From NCBI RefSeq assembly GCF_027887165.1, contig NC_077231.1, positions 326,947,674-327,011,673 on the forward strand: 64,000 nt of DNA. Direction: 5' to 3'. The position numbers and the translations under genes were made by a program. The notes under the pieces are model-generated. The model saw only the letters and a list, made by a program, of their open reading frames with translations. It was not told where the DNA came from and did no database searches. The stretch comes from Monodelphis domestica. Its lineage: Eukaryota; Chordata; Mammalia; Didelphimorphia; Didelphidae. Shown one piece after another: positions 54,901-64,000 of the stretch; positions within the stretch are counted from its first letter, which is position 1, and every line of letters starts with the position of its first letter.

Positions 54901-56944
54901 AGGCTCCCGTTTTTAAGCTGGAGTTCCCAGATCCCACTGGTGACTCAGTCATGGAACCCACCAGGAAGGAAAAAGGAGCCCAGGCCCAAGGTGTATCAGA
55001 CATCCCAAGGAGGTGGCATAAAGAGCAGCCAGATTCCCTTGGTCCCAATCCACCTAGTTCCTGTTCTTCTAGAAACAGTACACGAGAACAAGGGGCACCC
55101 CCCGAGTCCACCGGCAGGGCTCCTATACCCAGGGTGCCGACTCCCCAGGGCCATCGCTCTGCTCTCTACCCTCGGGGCTAATTGTCTCTTGACTCCAGAG
55201 CTGGCCTCCTCTGCTGCCAGGACTCCGCTTCACCTCTGGCCCTGACGAGACCGATATCTCTCTCAGGGCAAATGTTCTGGTGCACAGCATTATGGCCAAC
55301 GGGAAAGGGGAGGAGAGAGAACCTCTCCGGCCGCCCTCTGCTAGACCTGCAAGTCAAGTGGCAGAGAATGACCTCCCCCCAGCTGGGCACTTTCTCCGTC
55401 ACTAGCTCCCCTCCCTTGGGGATGCCCTCGGACTCGGCGCAGCGGTCAGCTCTCTGAATTGTTCCTTGCTCGCTCTGCCACCTGCCGCCGCCTTCTGGCT
55501 TTGACCAGTCGGCGCAGGACAGCCCCAACCCTTCCACTGCCTAGATGAGGAACGAAGGGCGTGCTGCGCTTGCCTCGCCTCTGTCCCTTCTGGAGCGGCC
55601 TTCCCCATCTTCTGCTTTTCCGTCCTTCCTTTGCCTCGTTCTCCAAGTCGGCTCATGTCGCTGCCTTCCCTGCCCTGGAATGACCTTCCCTTTGGGTCCT
55701 CTCCAAGGGCCCGGACAGCCTGGCTTCCTTGAGGACAGGAACTTGGGCTCGCTTGGCTTCTTGTCCCCGCCCCACAGCCCCAGTGGGCCGCCGGAGGGAA
55801 GCCTCGAGGGGCGCAGGGATGCAGAGCAGAGGGCCCTTCCCAGCAGCTCGGCTGGCTCCGGGACTCTTCGACTCAGCGGAATCCTGGGAGGGTTCAAAGG
55901 GAGCCCAGGCCGGGGAGACATCGGCGTTTGGGCTGAGGGGCCTGGGAACAGCGTAAAGAGTCCCGGAGCGTGAGGAAAGCGGCCTGAAGAGCCGGAACAA
56001 AGGGCAGCAGACTGGACGTGCTGGGACCAACAGAGGGCCAGCCGCCAGCCCGTCCAGCTACCTAGCGGACAGCAGCCGGGCATGCTGGTGCCTCAGAGGG
56101 CAGGAGTGGAACACTCCCAGCATGCCCCGAAGACATCGCCGAGCACGTGCCAGTGCTGATGGTAGGCCAGAGGCGGGGGGCCGGCCATGCCTCCCTGCAC
56201 GTGCCCCCTCCCAGGGATGGCTTGGAAACCTTCGGAGAGCGTGTCTGCTTGCGGCCCAACGAGGATCTTTCTCGTCCCTCGTCTCACGCTACTATTTCAT
56301 CACATGGGCGAACGTGTGGAGGGGGCTGGCCTTGGAGGCGGGAGCAGCGGCTGCAGTGGGAGGCCCTTCCCTTGGGGCAGCCTCTCTCCGGTGCCTCTTG
56401 GCTTCCCAAAGGCTGAGCCAGCCAGCTGGTGCGGGCACACTGACACCCCACAGTCCGCCTGGCTCACCAAGGCCCTGAGGGTGAGACCTCAGACCGTGGT
56501 GACTAGGCACGAGGGATCTCGGTGGCCTGCGTGCCGTGCCCAGGGAAGCCAGAGGTCACCAACTTCTGTAAGATTGCCCTTCTCCCCCTGGCAATGCCAG
56601 GAGGCGGGTAGAAGCCCAGGGATCGCCAAGAGGAAGGGACTTACCTCTCCACACCAGCTGCTTGGCACAGACTATTGAGCTTTCCGTGGTGCACAGGTGC
56701 AAGGCTGTGAGGCCACTCAGGGAGTAGGCGTTGAGCTTGGCTCCGTGGTCACAGAGGATCTTGACACACTCAACGTTGGCCACCTCACAGGCCACGTGCA
56801 GCGGGGTCTTCCCATTGGGTCGACAGTTGATGGTAGCGTGATGGTCCAGCAGTACTAAGAGGCTCTCAGTGTGGCCAAACAGGACAGACAGATGCAGGCC
56901 CGTGGCCCAGGAGGACTTCAGCTTGTAGTTGGGCAGCCAGTACC
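48971..56944 (-). CDS. ASB4: Ankyrin repeat and SOCS box protein 4 (exons 2-5 of 5, first exon missing)
   Basis: Minus-strand coding exons in transcript order: 56645-56944 (300 nt, phase 1 start), 51477-51967 (491 nt), 49525-49638 (114 nt), 48971-49159 (189 nt with TGA stop). All four have AG acceptors; the three followed by an intron have GT donors. The 363 residues seen begin [20 protein letters not shown] and end [12 protein letters not shown], matching human ASB4 (426 residues) from about residue 64. Ankyrin hairpins are visible as [45 protein letters not shown] and [12 protein letters not shown]. The last exon is the SOCS box: [12 protein letters not shown] (BC-box-like) and [11 protein letters not shown] (Cul5-box position). 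Known role of the family: substrate receptor in a Cullin5-Elongin B/C ubiquitin ligase; ASB4 acts in vascular and placental development and is a substrate of the oxygenase FIH. Many Lys-to-Arg, Ile-to-Leu/Val and Ala-gaining changes relative to human reflect GC bias. The initiator exon (about 64 residues) was not found to 64000. Confidence 0.95.
49722..49736 (+). repeat. C homopolymer (15 C) in ASB4 intron
   Basis: Fifteen C in a row followed by GCGC, between ASB4 exons 3 and 4. G-rich in the ASB4 pre-mRNA. Confidence 0.85.
50110..50345 (+). repeat. Pyrimidine-rich minisatellite in ASB4 intron
   Basis: Imperfect units such as ctccccctcttcgtcccctc and ccttccctccctccccctct repeat over about 235 bases, all C/T apart from rare G or A. 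Confidence 0.85.
51165..51330 (-). mobile_element. Probable MIR/THER SINE in ASB4 intron
   Basis: Plus-strand ggctggatttgaactcggat plus gaggggaagtgacctatcca and aggacacaccgccagga follow reversed-MIR phrases, but in a rearranged order, so this may be two pieces. Confidence 0.45.
51968..53704. other. ASB4 intron between exons 2 and 3 (left part)
   Basis: One reversed MIR-like piece lies at about 52430-52510 (ggattcgaacccacctcctc, agctcttcctactacgccac). Otherwise no repeat or exon was recognised. Composition falls from very GC-rich near exon 3 to mixed. Confidence 0.45.
53705..53826 (+). mobile_element. L2 3' end
   Basis: cacaagtcttggagagcagc, gtgcctttgttcttttttca and caggtgcttaataaatgtct are the L2 3' UTR signature. 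Confidence 0.65.
54170..54345 (+). mobile_element. L2 ORF2 fragment
   Basis: cgtggctgttccccagggct then cagtcctggatcttctcctc encodes the L2 GVPQGSVLGPLLFS-type reverse-transcriptase block, followed by gcttcagggatcatctccga (the HYHLYADD-side context). Broken. Confidence 0.65.
54346..56644. other. ASB4 intron, right part: old L2 traces only
   Basis: Text such as ctgccctggaatgaccttcc (near 55671) resembles the L2 3' coding end. The rest is unassigned. Long frames here (up to 180 codons on minus) have no domains. Confidence 0.4.
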
Positions 56945-57371
56945 CTGCAAAAGAGAGCCAAAGGGAGGGCCCTGCCAGGGCTGCCAGCCAGACCCAAAGA
57001 CCCAGGGACAGTGCGGACTTTAGCCGGGGTGACACAGCCTGTCCGGCCTTGAGAGAGCTTGTGCGGTGCCGCCACAGTCCTAACAATTGGTGTCTTCCAG
57101 TCGTGGAGCCTGGCGCCCCCGGGCCACGGCATACGTGGCTGTGTATGTGTATCTGTGTGGGGATTACGCGGGCGGGCACGCATGTGCACCCAAACACACG
57201 AGAGCCCCGGGTTTCCAAAGAAAAGCTGCCGTGCGGGGTGAAGAAGGCCCTTCCAACAGCCTTTCACCTGCTCGTTGGATCAGCTCCTGCGGGTTCCGTG
57301 ACCATCGCTAAGCAGATGACTCCAGGATCTGTCCTGAGCGCCTTTGCTACCCATTACCTGCTGACATGCTA
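56945..57371. other. ASB4 intron 1, start
   Basis: No exon recognised. The 54-residue N-terminal region expected for ASB4 (a [20 protein letters not shown]-like stretch in human) is not present here or further right. Confidence 0.5.
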
Positions 57372-57600
57372 GCTGGCACCGTGGAGCACTGAGCTTGGAA
57401 GACTCATCTTCATGAGTTCAAATCTAGCCTCACTTCCTAGCCGTGTGACCCTGAGCAAGTCACATCCCCCTGTTGGCCTCAGTTTCCTCACCTGAAAGAT
57501 GAGCTGGAGAAGGAAATGGCAAACTATTGGGACACAACCAAACCGTAACGACAAGGAGCATACTGGCATCTCTTCTTGAATGTCCTCTTGGCATCTCAAA
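57372..57600 (+). mobile_element. tRNA-derived SINE with RTE-like tail
   Basis: gagttcaaatctagcctcac, gccgtgtgaccctgagcaag, cagtttcctcacctgaaaga then tgagctggagaaggaaatgg and gcaaactattgggacaca. The last block is the RTE-type 3' tail seen on a second SINE at 58473 (minus). Confidence 0.75.
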
Positions 57601-58010
57601 TGCAATATGTCCACATGAGCAGCCATCAGACTTCCCCATGCTTCCCCATTTCCCTCTTTCTATTGAGGACCCCCCTCCATTCGGGAGGCCTATTCACCTC
57701 TCCCTCATCTTCCCAAGTGTCTCTGGCCCTTCCCCACATTCACAATCAAGCTCGTTGGATCCAGAAATGGCGGCTCCACCGCCATTCCCGACAGGAGCGG
57801 ATCATCAGCCAATACCCAGCCTCTGGTGCTTGATGTCTTTCCAATTTCACCTACAGACAAGGCCTGAGGAATGATCTGATGATCTGACTAAGCTCAGTAT
57901 CAAGCGAAGCTCTTCAGCTGGCCATCCACTGATGTGCCCAGGGTGGGGGGTGGGGTCATGTTTGTTGCCTGAAGCAATCGCATGTCCTTCCATTCATAAA
58001 AAGGTTGGGA
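57601..58010 (+). mobile_element. Probable L2 fragment and unassigned flank
   Basis: Around 57600-57760 the C/T-rich text (ccacatgagcagccatcaga, ctccctcatcttcccaagtg) resembles L2 ORF2 end. 57860-58010 has no match. Confidence 0.35.
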
Positions 58011-58014
58011 AGTT

Positions 58015-58140
58015 CATCAACATTGCTTAAGTGCTTTCTGTGTTTTAGGCACTGTGCTAAGTTCTGGGGATACAAATACAGAAAAGAAAGACAGTCCCTG
58101 CCCTCAAGATGCTTCTAATCTAATGGGGGAAGACTACACG
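58015..58140 (+). mobile_element. L2 3' UTR fragment
   Basis: taggcactgtgctaagttct, ggggatacaaatacagaaaa, gtccctgccctcaagatgct and taatgggggaaga are classic L2 3' end text. Confidence 0.75.
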
Positions 58141-58472
58141 CAAAAGAAAGATGAAGCGGAGCTGGGACAGGGCTGTGTGCTAGAGGGTCTCCAGTGCAGG
58201 AACATCTGATGTTCATGGAGTCAAACCAAGCAGAGTAGCTGATGGGAAAGCCAGCAGATAGTGCTTTGGACCCCCTCCCCAAAAGTGACCAAGAAAGTAT
58301 TAGTAACTGCCTCCTAATCACCAACCTGGTTGTCACTTCAAACAAAGAGACTCAGCCATTTTCAGATCCTTGGAAAAGACTTCCTGCCTCCCTGCAGTGG
58401 GTCATTCCAAGTCAGTCTACATCTAGACCAACTGTCCAGCCCCAGCCCTGGCCTTGGAACTTCTTGTTGCTC

Positions 58473-58706
58473 TTCAGTCTTTTTTGAGTCACATCTGGCT
58501 CTTTGTGACTCCATTTGAGGTATCCTTGGTAGAGATATTAGAAGGGTTTGCCATTTTCTTCTCCAGATCATTTTATAGATGAGGAAACTAAGGCAAAAAG
58601 GGTAAAGTCACAAAGCTAGCAAGTGTCTGAGGCCAGATTTGAACTTAGATGAGTTTTCCTGACTCCACGCCTGGCACTATCCACTGTACCACCTACCTGC
58701 CCCTCT
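58473..58706 (-). mobile_element. tRNA-derived SINE with RTE-like tail, full length
   Basis: Read on minus: ggtggtacagtggatagtgc (tRNA-like head), ggagtcaggaaaactcatct, agttcaaatctggcctcaga, cagtgagg-type core, ctcatctataaaatgatctg, gagaagaaaatggcaaaccc and a tail ending ggagtcacaaagagccagat. The best-preserved SINE of this type in the window. Confidence 0.85.
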
Positions 58707-58734
58707 GAACTAACTTTTCCCTAATCTCAGATCC

Positions 58735-58980
58735 CCACTTGTCCTCATGGTATCTCCACTGATATGTCCAGGATTTACTTTATACCCAACAGATCCCAAA
58801 CGAAACTCATCACCTAACTATAAACATTGAGTCACCTCCCAAATTTTCCTAATTCTGTTGATGACACCATCACAAGGTCCAAAAGGTTACTGTCAACCTT
58901 CACTCTTCTTTCTCCTTCATATGTCATGCCTGCATCATCACTCCTTCTTGGCTCTTTCTTAAAAATTACCCTGGTCTAAT
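58735..58980 (+). mobile_element. L2 ORF2-end fragment
   Basis: actgatatgtccaggattta, ccaaacgaaactcatcacct and cttcactcttctttctcctt follow the L2 coding end near its NETKLI-type motif. Diverged. Confidence 0.5.
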
Positions 58981-58982
58981 TT

Positions 58983-59508
58983 CTCAAATATATAAGAACT
59001 AAGCCAAATTTATAAGAAACCAAGGCATTCTCCAATTGACAAATGGTCAAGGGATATAAATAGGCAATTTTCAGAGGAAGAAATCAAAGCCATCAATAAT
59101 CTTATATATGTGAATGTTCTGCTGATACACTATGGCACAATCAAATGTAATAGACTTCTCTACTAGCAGCAATGCAGTGATCCAAGACAATCCTGAGGGA
59201 CTGAGAAGAAAGAACACTATTCACATTCAGAGGAAATACTGTGAGAGCAGAAATGCAGAAGAAAAACAACTACTTGATCACATGGGTTGATGGGGATATG
59301 ATTGGGGATGTAGACTCTAAATGATTACCCTAGTGCAAATATTAATGATATGGAAATAGGTCTTGATCAAGGACACATGTAAAACCCAGAGGAATTGCTT
59401 GTTGGCTATGGGAGAGGGGTGGGAGGAGGGGAGGGAAAGAACATGAATCATGTAACCATGGAAACTTTTTCTTAATTAAATAAAATCTAAAAAAAATAAA
59501 AATAAAAA
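58983..59508 (+). mobile_element. L1 3' end with an internal deletion
   Basis: aaatggtcaagggatataaa, aggaagaaatcaaagccatc, then a jump past about 500 consensus bases to gatacactatggcacaatca. It continues through gatggggatatgattgggga and cccagaggaattgcttgttg to the poly-A-rich end (aattaaataaaatctaaaaa). Confidence 0.85.
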
Positions 59509-60418
59509 TCTCCTAAATACCTCTTGATGAGAGAAATGCAAATGAAGACAACTCTGAGGCACCACCTTACATCTAGCAGATCAGCCAATATGACGGTAAA
59601 GGAAAATAATAAATGTTGGAGGGGATGCAGCAGATTTGGGACACTAATGCATGCTGGTGGCATTGTGAACTGATCCAATCATTCTGGAGGACAATTTGGA
59701 ATTATGCCCAAAGGGCTTTAAAAGACTGCCTTTTGATCCAGCCATACCACTACTTGGTTTGTACCCCCAAAGAGATAAAAATAACGGAAAAGGGCCTGTT
59801 TGTACAAAAAAAAATTTCTAGCTGTGCTTTTTGTGGTAGCAAAAAATTGGAAAATGAGGGTCCCTTGTTTGGGAAGTGGCTGAACAAGTTGTGGTATGTG
59901 ACCGTGATGGAATACTATTGTGCTGTAAAGAATGATGAAGAAGATGAATTCAGAAAGAACTGGAAAGACCTTCTGTGAACTGATGTGGAGTGAAATGAAC
60001 AGAAGCAGGAGAACATTGTACCCAGAAACTGATACATTGTAGCATAATCAAATGTAATTGACTTTGTTACTAGCAGCAATGAAATGATCCAGGACAATCC
60101 TGAGGGACCTGGGAGAAAGAATGTATCCACATCCAGAGAAAGAACTGTGGGAGTAGAAACAGAAGAAAACACAATTTATCACCTGTTTTTATGGATATAG
60201 GATTGGGGGTTTTGGTTTTAAAAGATTGCTCTATTACAAAAATGAATAATATGGAAATAGGATTTGAGTGATAATGTAAACTCGTGGAATTGCTTGTCAG
60301 CTCCAGGAGGCAGAAGGGAAGAGAGGAGGGCAACAACACAAACCATGCGACCATGGAAAACTTATATGTAAATGTGTTACTGGAATAAAATAAAGAAAAA
60401 AAATTTATTTTAAAAAAT
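59509..60418 (+). mobile_element. L1 3' end directly abutting another L1 tail
   Basis: Starts at cctaaatacctcttgatgag and continues through gcaaatgaagacaactctga, aattatgcccaaagggcttt, gatggaatactattgtgctg, gaactggaaagaccttctgt and ggattgggggttttggtttt to aataaaataaagaaaaaaaa. A 5'-truncated copy whose 5' end lies within a base or so of the previous L1's A-rich tail. Confidence 0.88.
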
Positions 60419-60426
60419 TATCTGGG

Positions 60427-60642
60427 AAGGGGCGCAGCTGGGTGGCTAAGTGGATTGAAAGTGAGGCCTAGAGACAAGAGGTCCTGGGTTCAAATGTAGC
60501 CTCAGACACTTCCCAGCTGCGTGACCCTAGGCAAGTCACTTAACCCCCCATTGCTTACCCCTTACCACTCTTCTGCCTTAGAACCAATACCCAGTATTGA
60601 TTCTAAGATGGATGGTAAGGCTTATTAAAAAAAAAATAATAA
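60427..60642 (+). mobile_element. Marsupial tRNA-derived SINE (Mar/SINE1 type), full length
   Basis: gcagctgggtggctaagtgg, aggtcctgggttcaaatgta, cagctgcgtgaccctaggca, ccactcttctgccttagaac, tattgattctaagatggatg and an A-rich tail. Confidence 0.92.
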
Positions 60643-60651
60643 CCCTGGGAA

Positions 60652-60841
60652 GGGGTAAGCAACTTGATGGATTAAGAGCCAGGCCTAGAGGTATTTCAAA
60701 TGTGATCTCAGATACTTCCTAGCTGTGTGACCCTAGACAAGTCACTTAATACCCATTGCCTAGCCCTTACCATTCTTCTGCTTTGGAACCAGTACAGAGT
60801 ACTGAGTACTGAGTATAAGATGGACAATAAAGGTTAAAAAA
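60652..60841 (+). mobile_element. Second tandem marsupial SINE (Mar/SINE1 type)
   Basis: agagccaggcctagaggtat, agctgtgtgaccctagacaa, ccattcttctgctttggaac and ataagatggacaataaaggt. Placed head-to-tail just after the first copy but more diverged, so an independent insertion rather than a duplication. Confidence 0.88.
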
Positions 60842-60844
60842 ATG

Positions 60845-61425
60845 ATCTTCAGAAGGAAAATCAAATATGAAAAGGTGAAATCACAACAGACAAAAGAAGG
60901 ATCAACAAACAATTCTATGTCAGCAAAACTAAGATTTGGAAAAAAAGAACAGATTATCTACAGAAATATAAACTGCCAAGTGAGATAATAAATAATCCAA
61001 CTTCAGAAAACAGCCTTGGAATAGCTCTAGATAAACTATGAATGACAAAGGACTCTTATCTATCTGGATTTGTAAGAGAATTCTAAAAAATGTTTAAAGA
61101 ACAATATTTACACTGCAAAAATGATTCTCAAAACGGAGGAAGATTTCATAAGATAAATGCAATACTAATGTCTAAAACAGGAAAGAACAAAGCCAAAGGA
61201 AAAAGGAAAAAGATACCTGGGGCCAAGATCATTCATGAATATTGATATGAAAGTTATTTTTAAAATCCTGTCCAAAAGACAATATTAAATTTGTTGTCCC
61301 CCCCCCCAAATAAATAAAAATAAATTTGTCCCCAAAGCCATTTGCTATGATAAAGTCAGATTTATACCAGGAATCCAAGAAAGGGTCAACATGATTAGAA
61401 AAATAAACATACTGAAAATTTTGTT
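60845..61425 (+). mobile_element. L1 ORF2 fragments (middle region)
   Basis: ttcatgaatattgatatgaa and gcatttgctatgataaagtc-like text, then tcagatttataccaggaatc and ttagaaaaataaacatactg, match the L1 ORF2 segment around the GFI.GMQG motif. Strongly diverged, AT-rich. Confidence 0.6.
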
Positions 61426-62340
61426 GTTGTTCATCCTTCTTTTGGAAGAGGACCAGTGACACCACTCATGGCTGTCATCTTGACATTTGGGTACGTTGGA
61501 GAGTTGCACAAAGTCATCACTTCACCCAGAGTCATTGCGATAAGTCCAGTGACAAGACAAAATCAGGACAACTGGAACTGGCCAGGGATTGCAATGGATG
61601 ACCTTGGCATCTTCAGTGTCTGACCAAGCTCCAAGCCCTGCATAGCCCTCATGTCAGCCACCTTTGTAGCCACTGGAATAAATTATTTTTATCCACCCTT
61701 CCACTGGGGAAAGTCTTCACCTGCTTGGAGTAGCCACTCCCTTACCTGGCCAATGGGTTTGAGGCCTGTCAGTTGTCCTCAACCTTGGTTAGCTCATCTG
61801 CTGAAATGATTTTACCCAGGCCACTGTACAGTGTGCCACTGTGCCTACCATAGCTTCTAGGAGTTGAAAGTGAGAACTCTGTGAGAAATGGACACCAAAG
61901 GTGGATGAGCAGCCACGAAGAGGGCTCTGCAAACCTCCACAGCAAAGGTACCAGTAACCCTCTCTAAATGCCCCACAGATTGAAAACAAAGCTCTCCCCC
62001 ATCACATCCTTATGTCAACAGTCGCAGGAAAGTCCTCTGACAAAGGCCAGAGCTTTACAGAACCAACCCTTAGGAATGGAGGTGTAGAAGTGTCCTCTCA
62101 GTAAAGGAACAGATTTCTCGAAAATGAAAAATTGGCACCATCAACTTGGACTTCCCCGATAGCAAGTACAGGAGGAAAGCAAAGACAACCCCTCTTCCTG
62201 TGGCGGCACCAGACATAATTCTCATTTTCAATCAAGTTCATGAGAAATCAGTGCTGGGCTATGACATGGGGCCCTGGGCGAGGCAGCAATTGCTGCACCC
62301 ATTTAGGGGTTGGTGAGATTCACATTGGCTAGAGGGTAGC
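61426..62340 (+). repeat. Unnamed long interspersed repeat (part 1)
   Basis: Begins gttgttgttcatccttcttt and ggaagaggaccagtgacacc, then agttgcacaaagtcatcact, ttgcaatggatgaccttggc and ggggaaagtcttcacctgct. I recognise this as a recurring marsupial-type repeat but cannot name its family or class. No coding capacity is visible. Confidence 0.5.
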
Positions 62341-62464
62341 CATGTCGGAGCAGCTGAAAGGCCTATGGTAATCTTGGGCTTCAAGAGGAGGAGCACAGCT
62401 TATGGGAAGAGAGAAGGATGGCTGCCTTGCTTGGTCCCCACAGAAGGCCTTAGGTGGTAGACTG

Positions 62465-62645
62465 CATTTCGTTCAGAGCACTGTGAATAAGCTGGGGAGC
62501 CTCAGAGGAGGGCAGCCAGCATAGTGAAGAGCTTTGACTCTGTCATGTGAGATTCTGTTACTGGTGCTTGACATGTTTAGCCTCGATGGGAGAAGACGTT
62601 GGGGTGGGAGGTGAGGGAGACACGATAGCTGTGCTCAGCTATGTT
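62465..62645 (+). mobile_element. CR1/L3 LINE fragment
   Basis: cagaggagggcagccagcat, gtgaagagctttgactctgt, gcttgacatgtttagcctcg and gacacgatagctgtgctcag match the CR1/L3 end (RRATKMV..L / MFSL.KRRLRGDMIAV). Confidence 0.7.
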
Positions 62646-62859
62646 CTGTCTGCCTAAAGAACACTGAACCAGACAACAGCAACCAAAAACTCCACAAGAA
62701 TACTAAGAAATCCTTTACAAGTATTATGCCATTTCTTACTCAGGTGCTCAGGGAGGAGTAATATCTTTGGTAGGGAGGGCTTGTCATGCTCTCCTAGGGC
62801 AGCTCTCCAGCCTCTGACCCCCACCTGACACCCAGCTCTCACTTGTGGCTCCCAGTAGC

Positions 62860-63270
62860 TGCTAGCATGTGGCAGCGGCCACACCCCGGGCAATGGCTTC
62901 GACAGGCCAGCCAAACCTTGTGAGGGTAGCCATCGGGTCGACATCGACCCCTGGTGAACCAGGGCTTTGCTCACCCAGCATGTGAAGACTGCTTCGACTG
63001 AACAGAAGGAAGAAACCAATAAGAAGGTTCAACGGCTGAGAGGGCGACGCAGCAAAGCACTGTGGAGTGCTCAGGGCGTGTTGGAGCACAAAGGACAACA
63101 CAGCCATCCAATGCAGCTGAGGAAGTCTCCAGATGTAATGACTTTTCGTGCCACTGGATCCAGGCTTCCAACGCCGAGAGAGTAGGACTGTCTCTGTGCA
63201 TTGACTCTTCCACTTAAATCTTCATGCACAAGTGTCTTTGTGCACAAAAACGCACTTGGTTACTGAGAGA
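62860..63270 (+). repeat. Unnamed long interspersed repeat (part 2)
   Basis: gctagcatgtggcagcggcc, gacaggccagccaaaccttg, ccatcgggtcgacatcgacc, ctggatccaggcttccaacg, tgcattgactcttccactta and cacaagtgtctttgtgcaca form a structured block I take for a repeat. It may be the same element as 61426-62340, split by a CR1 piece. Confidence 0.45.
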
Positions 63271-63290
63271 CTACTACTACTACTACTACT
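63271..63290 (+). repeat. (CTA)n microsatellite
   Basis: Six or seven tandem CTA/TAC triplets. Confidence 0.9.
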
Positions 63291-63324
63291 CTCACACCAA
63301 CATGTGAAGGAAGTTCTATTATTA

Positions 63325-63465
63325 GCCACATTTTTTCAGATGAGGAAACTGAGACACAGAGGTGGAATAACTTGTCCAAAGTCAGCCAGCAAATGCCTGC
63401 AGCAGGACCTGAGCTCAGACATTCCTGACTCCAAGTCCCGTTCCACTGTGCCAGCAAGCTGCAGA
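63325..63465 (-). mobile_element. MIR-class SINE
   Basis: Plus-strand tcagatgaggaaactgagac, aacttgtccaaagtcagcca, gagctcagacattcctgact and ccgttccactgtgcca read as a reversed MIR. Confidence 0.75.
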
Positions 63466-63479
63466 GTTTAACCAGTAAA

Positions 63480-63680
63480 AACTTGTCACAATGAGTGGCC
63501 CCAAAGTGGAAAGGGCTGCTGCTGCCTTAGCAGAAGGTGGTGGGCTCCCACCTCTGCTGACGGCCTTCTGGAAGAGGCTGAGCACCTGCCACTTGTTAGG
63601 TGTGGTACAGAGGAGACTTCTGGGTATGGGCTGGACTAAGTGGCTTCTGATCCCTTCCAACTCTCCAATGTTGGGCATCT
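63480..63680 (+). mobile_element. CR1/L3 LINE 3' end
   Basis: gaaggtggtgggctcccacc, ttctggaagaggctgagcac, gggtatgggctggactaagt and ggcttctgatcccttccaac match the conserved CR1/L3 3' end (WL...E...LFK...). Followed by unassigned AT-rich DNA to the window edge. Confidence 0.7.
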
Positions 63681-64000
63681 GTGCTAGAAGAGCTTACAAT
63701 GGCAAGAAGGCAAGAAAAAAACAATGAAACTCATACATAGAGACAAAGGAGATGGAATGATTTGTTGTGCCATCATGACTTCCCTAGAAAACCCCCAAGA
63801 ATCAACAAATAAACTGACTGACACAATGAATAGCTTCAGTAGAGGAGTAGGCTCCAAAAGAACACCCCTCCCCCTAAGCAACCACATTTCTACCCAGCAA
63901 GAACAAAGTCCTGAGGAGAACCTGAGAAAGGGAAGTCCCTTCCAGAATAACAACATTTGGCAAATGTCTGTGGTTTGATCTACCGACACCCATTGAGAGC

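Noticed and set aside
60427-60841. tRNA genes from B-box-like gggttcaaat
   Set aside because: These are SINE heads with the family's 3' tail attached.

Overview
This window looks like nuclear DNA from a marsupial. It carries marsupial-type tRNA-derived SINEs with long tails, L1 3' ends of the opossum/wallaby kind, and many CR1/L3, L2 and MIR-class copies, with no Alu- or B1-like sequence. There is no bacterial-style gene organisation. The species cannot be fixed from the sequence.

Three host loci are in the order and orientation known from the human 7q21 ASB4-PDK4-DYNC1I1 neighbourhood. (1) At the left edge is a GC-rich CpG island with a splice donor read on the minus strand, probably the noncoding first exon of DYNC1I1 (inferred from synteny only). 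(2) At 40003-43053 (+) is a complete 11-exon PDK4 (pyruvate dehydrogenase kinase 4) encoding 415 residues, compacted to about 3 kb. (3) At 48971-56944 (-) are four of the five coding exons of ASB4 (ankyrin repeat and SOCS box protein 4); the first exon lies beyond the right edge or was not found. PDK4 and ASB4 converge tail to tail, with about 5.2 kb between their polyadenylation signals. PDK4 and the putative DYNC1I1 exon diverge.

The rest is intergenic or intronic. 0.6-30 kb is GC-rich, with old SINE/LINE relics, an intronless EIF3L pseudogene (12.1-14.0 kb, minus) that has grown its own 37-bp minisatellite, a 1.6-kb compound minisatellite (9.76-11.35 kb), a 68/40-bp mixed-length VNTR (24.2-24.6 kb), other minisatellites, long G-tracts, and two CpG-rich islands with promoter motifs but no recognisable gene. 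30.5-37.5 kb is richer in A+T and holds LTR fossils, an old L1 carrying a 0.5-kb GA repeat, and a younger L1 inserted into it with a clear target-site duplication. 43.9-45.5 kb is another L1. From about 58 kb the composition turns AT-rich and the sequence is almost wall-to-wall L1, L2, SINE, CR1 and one or more unnamed repeats.

The proteins are not a pathway. PDK4 is a mitochondrial kinase that shuts down pyruvate dehydrogenase in fasting; ASB4 is a Cullin5 E3 substrate receptor; DYNC1I1 is a dynein intermediate chain. Their adjacency is conserved synteny. I found no new biological system. The most notable points are the extreme GC content and compaction of PDK4/ASB4, a GC-AG intron in PDK4, the VNTR born inside a retropseudogene, and the unnamed repeat at 61.4-63.3 kb. 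Boundaries of old repeats are approximate, and all family calls were made by eye.
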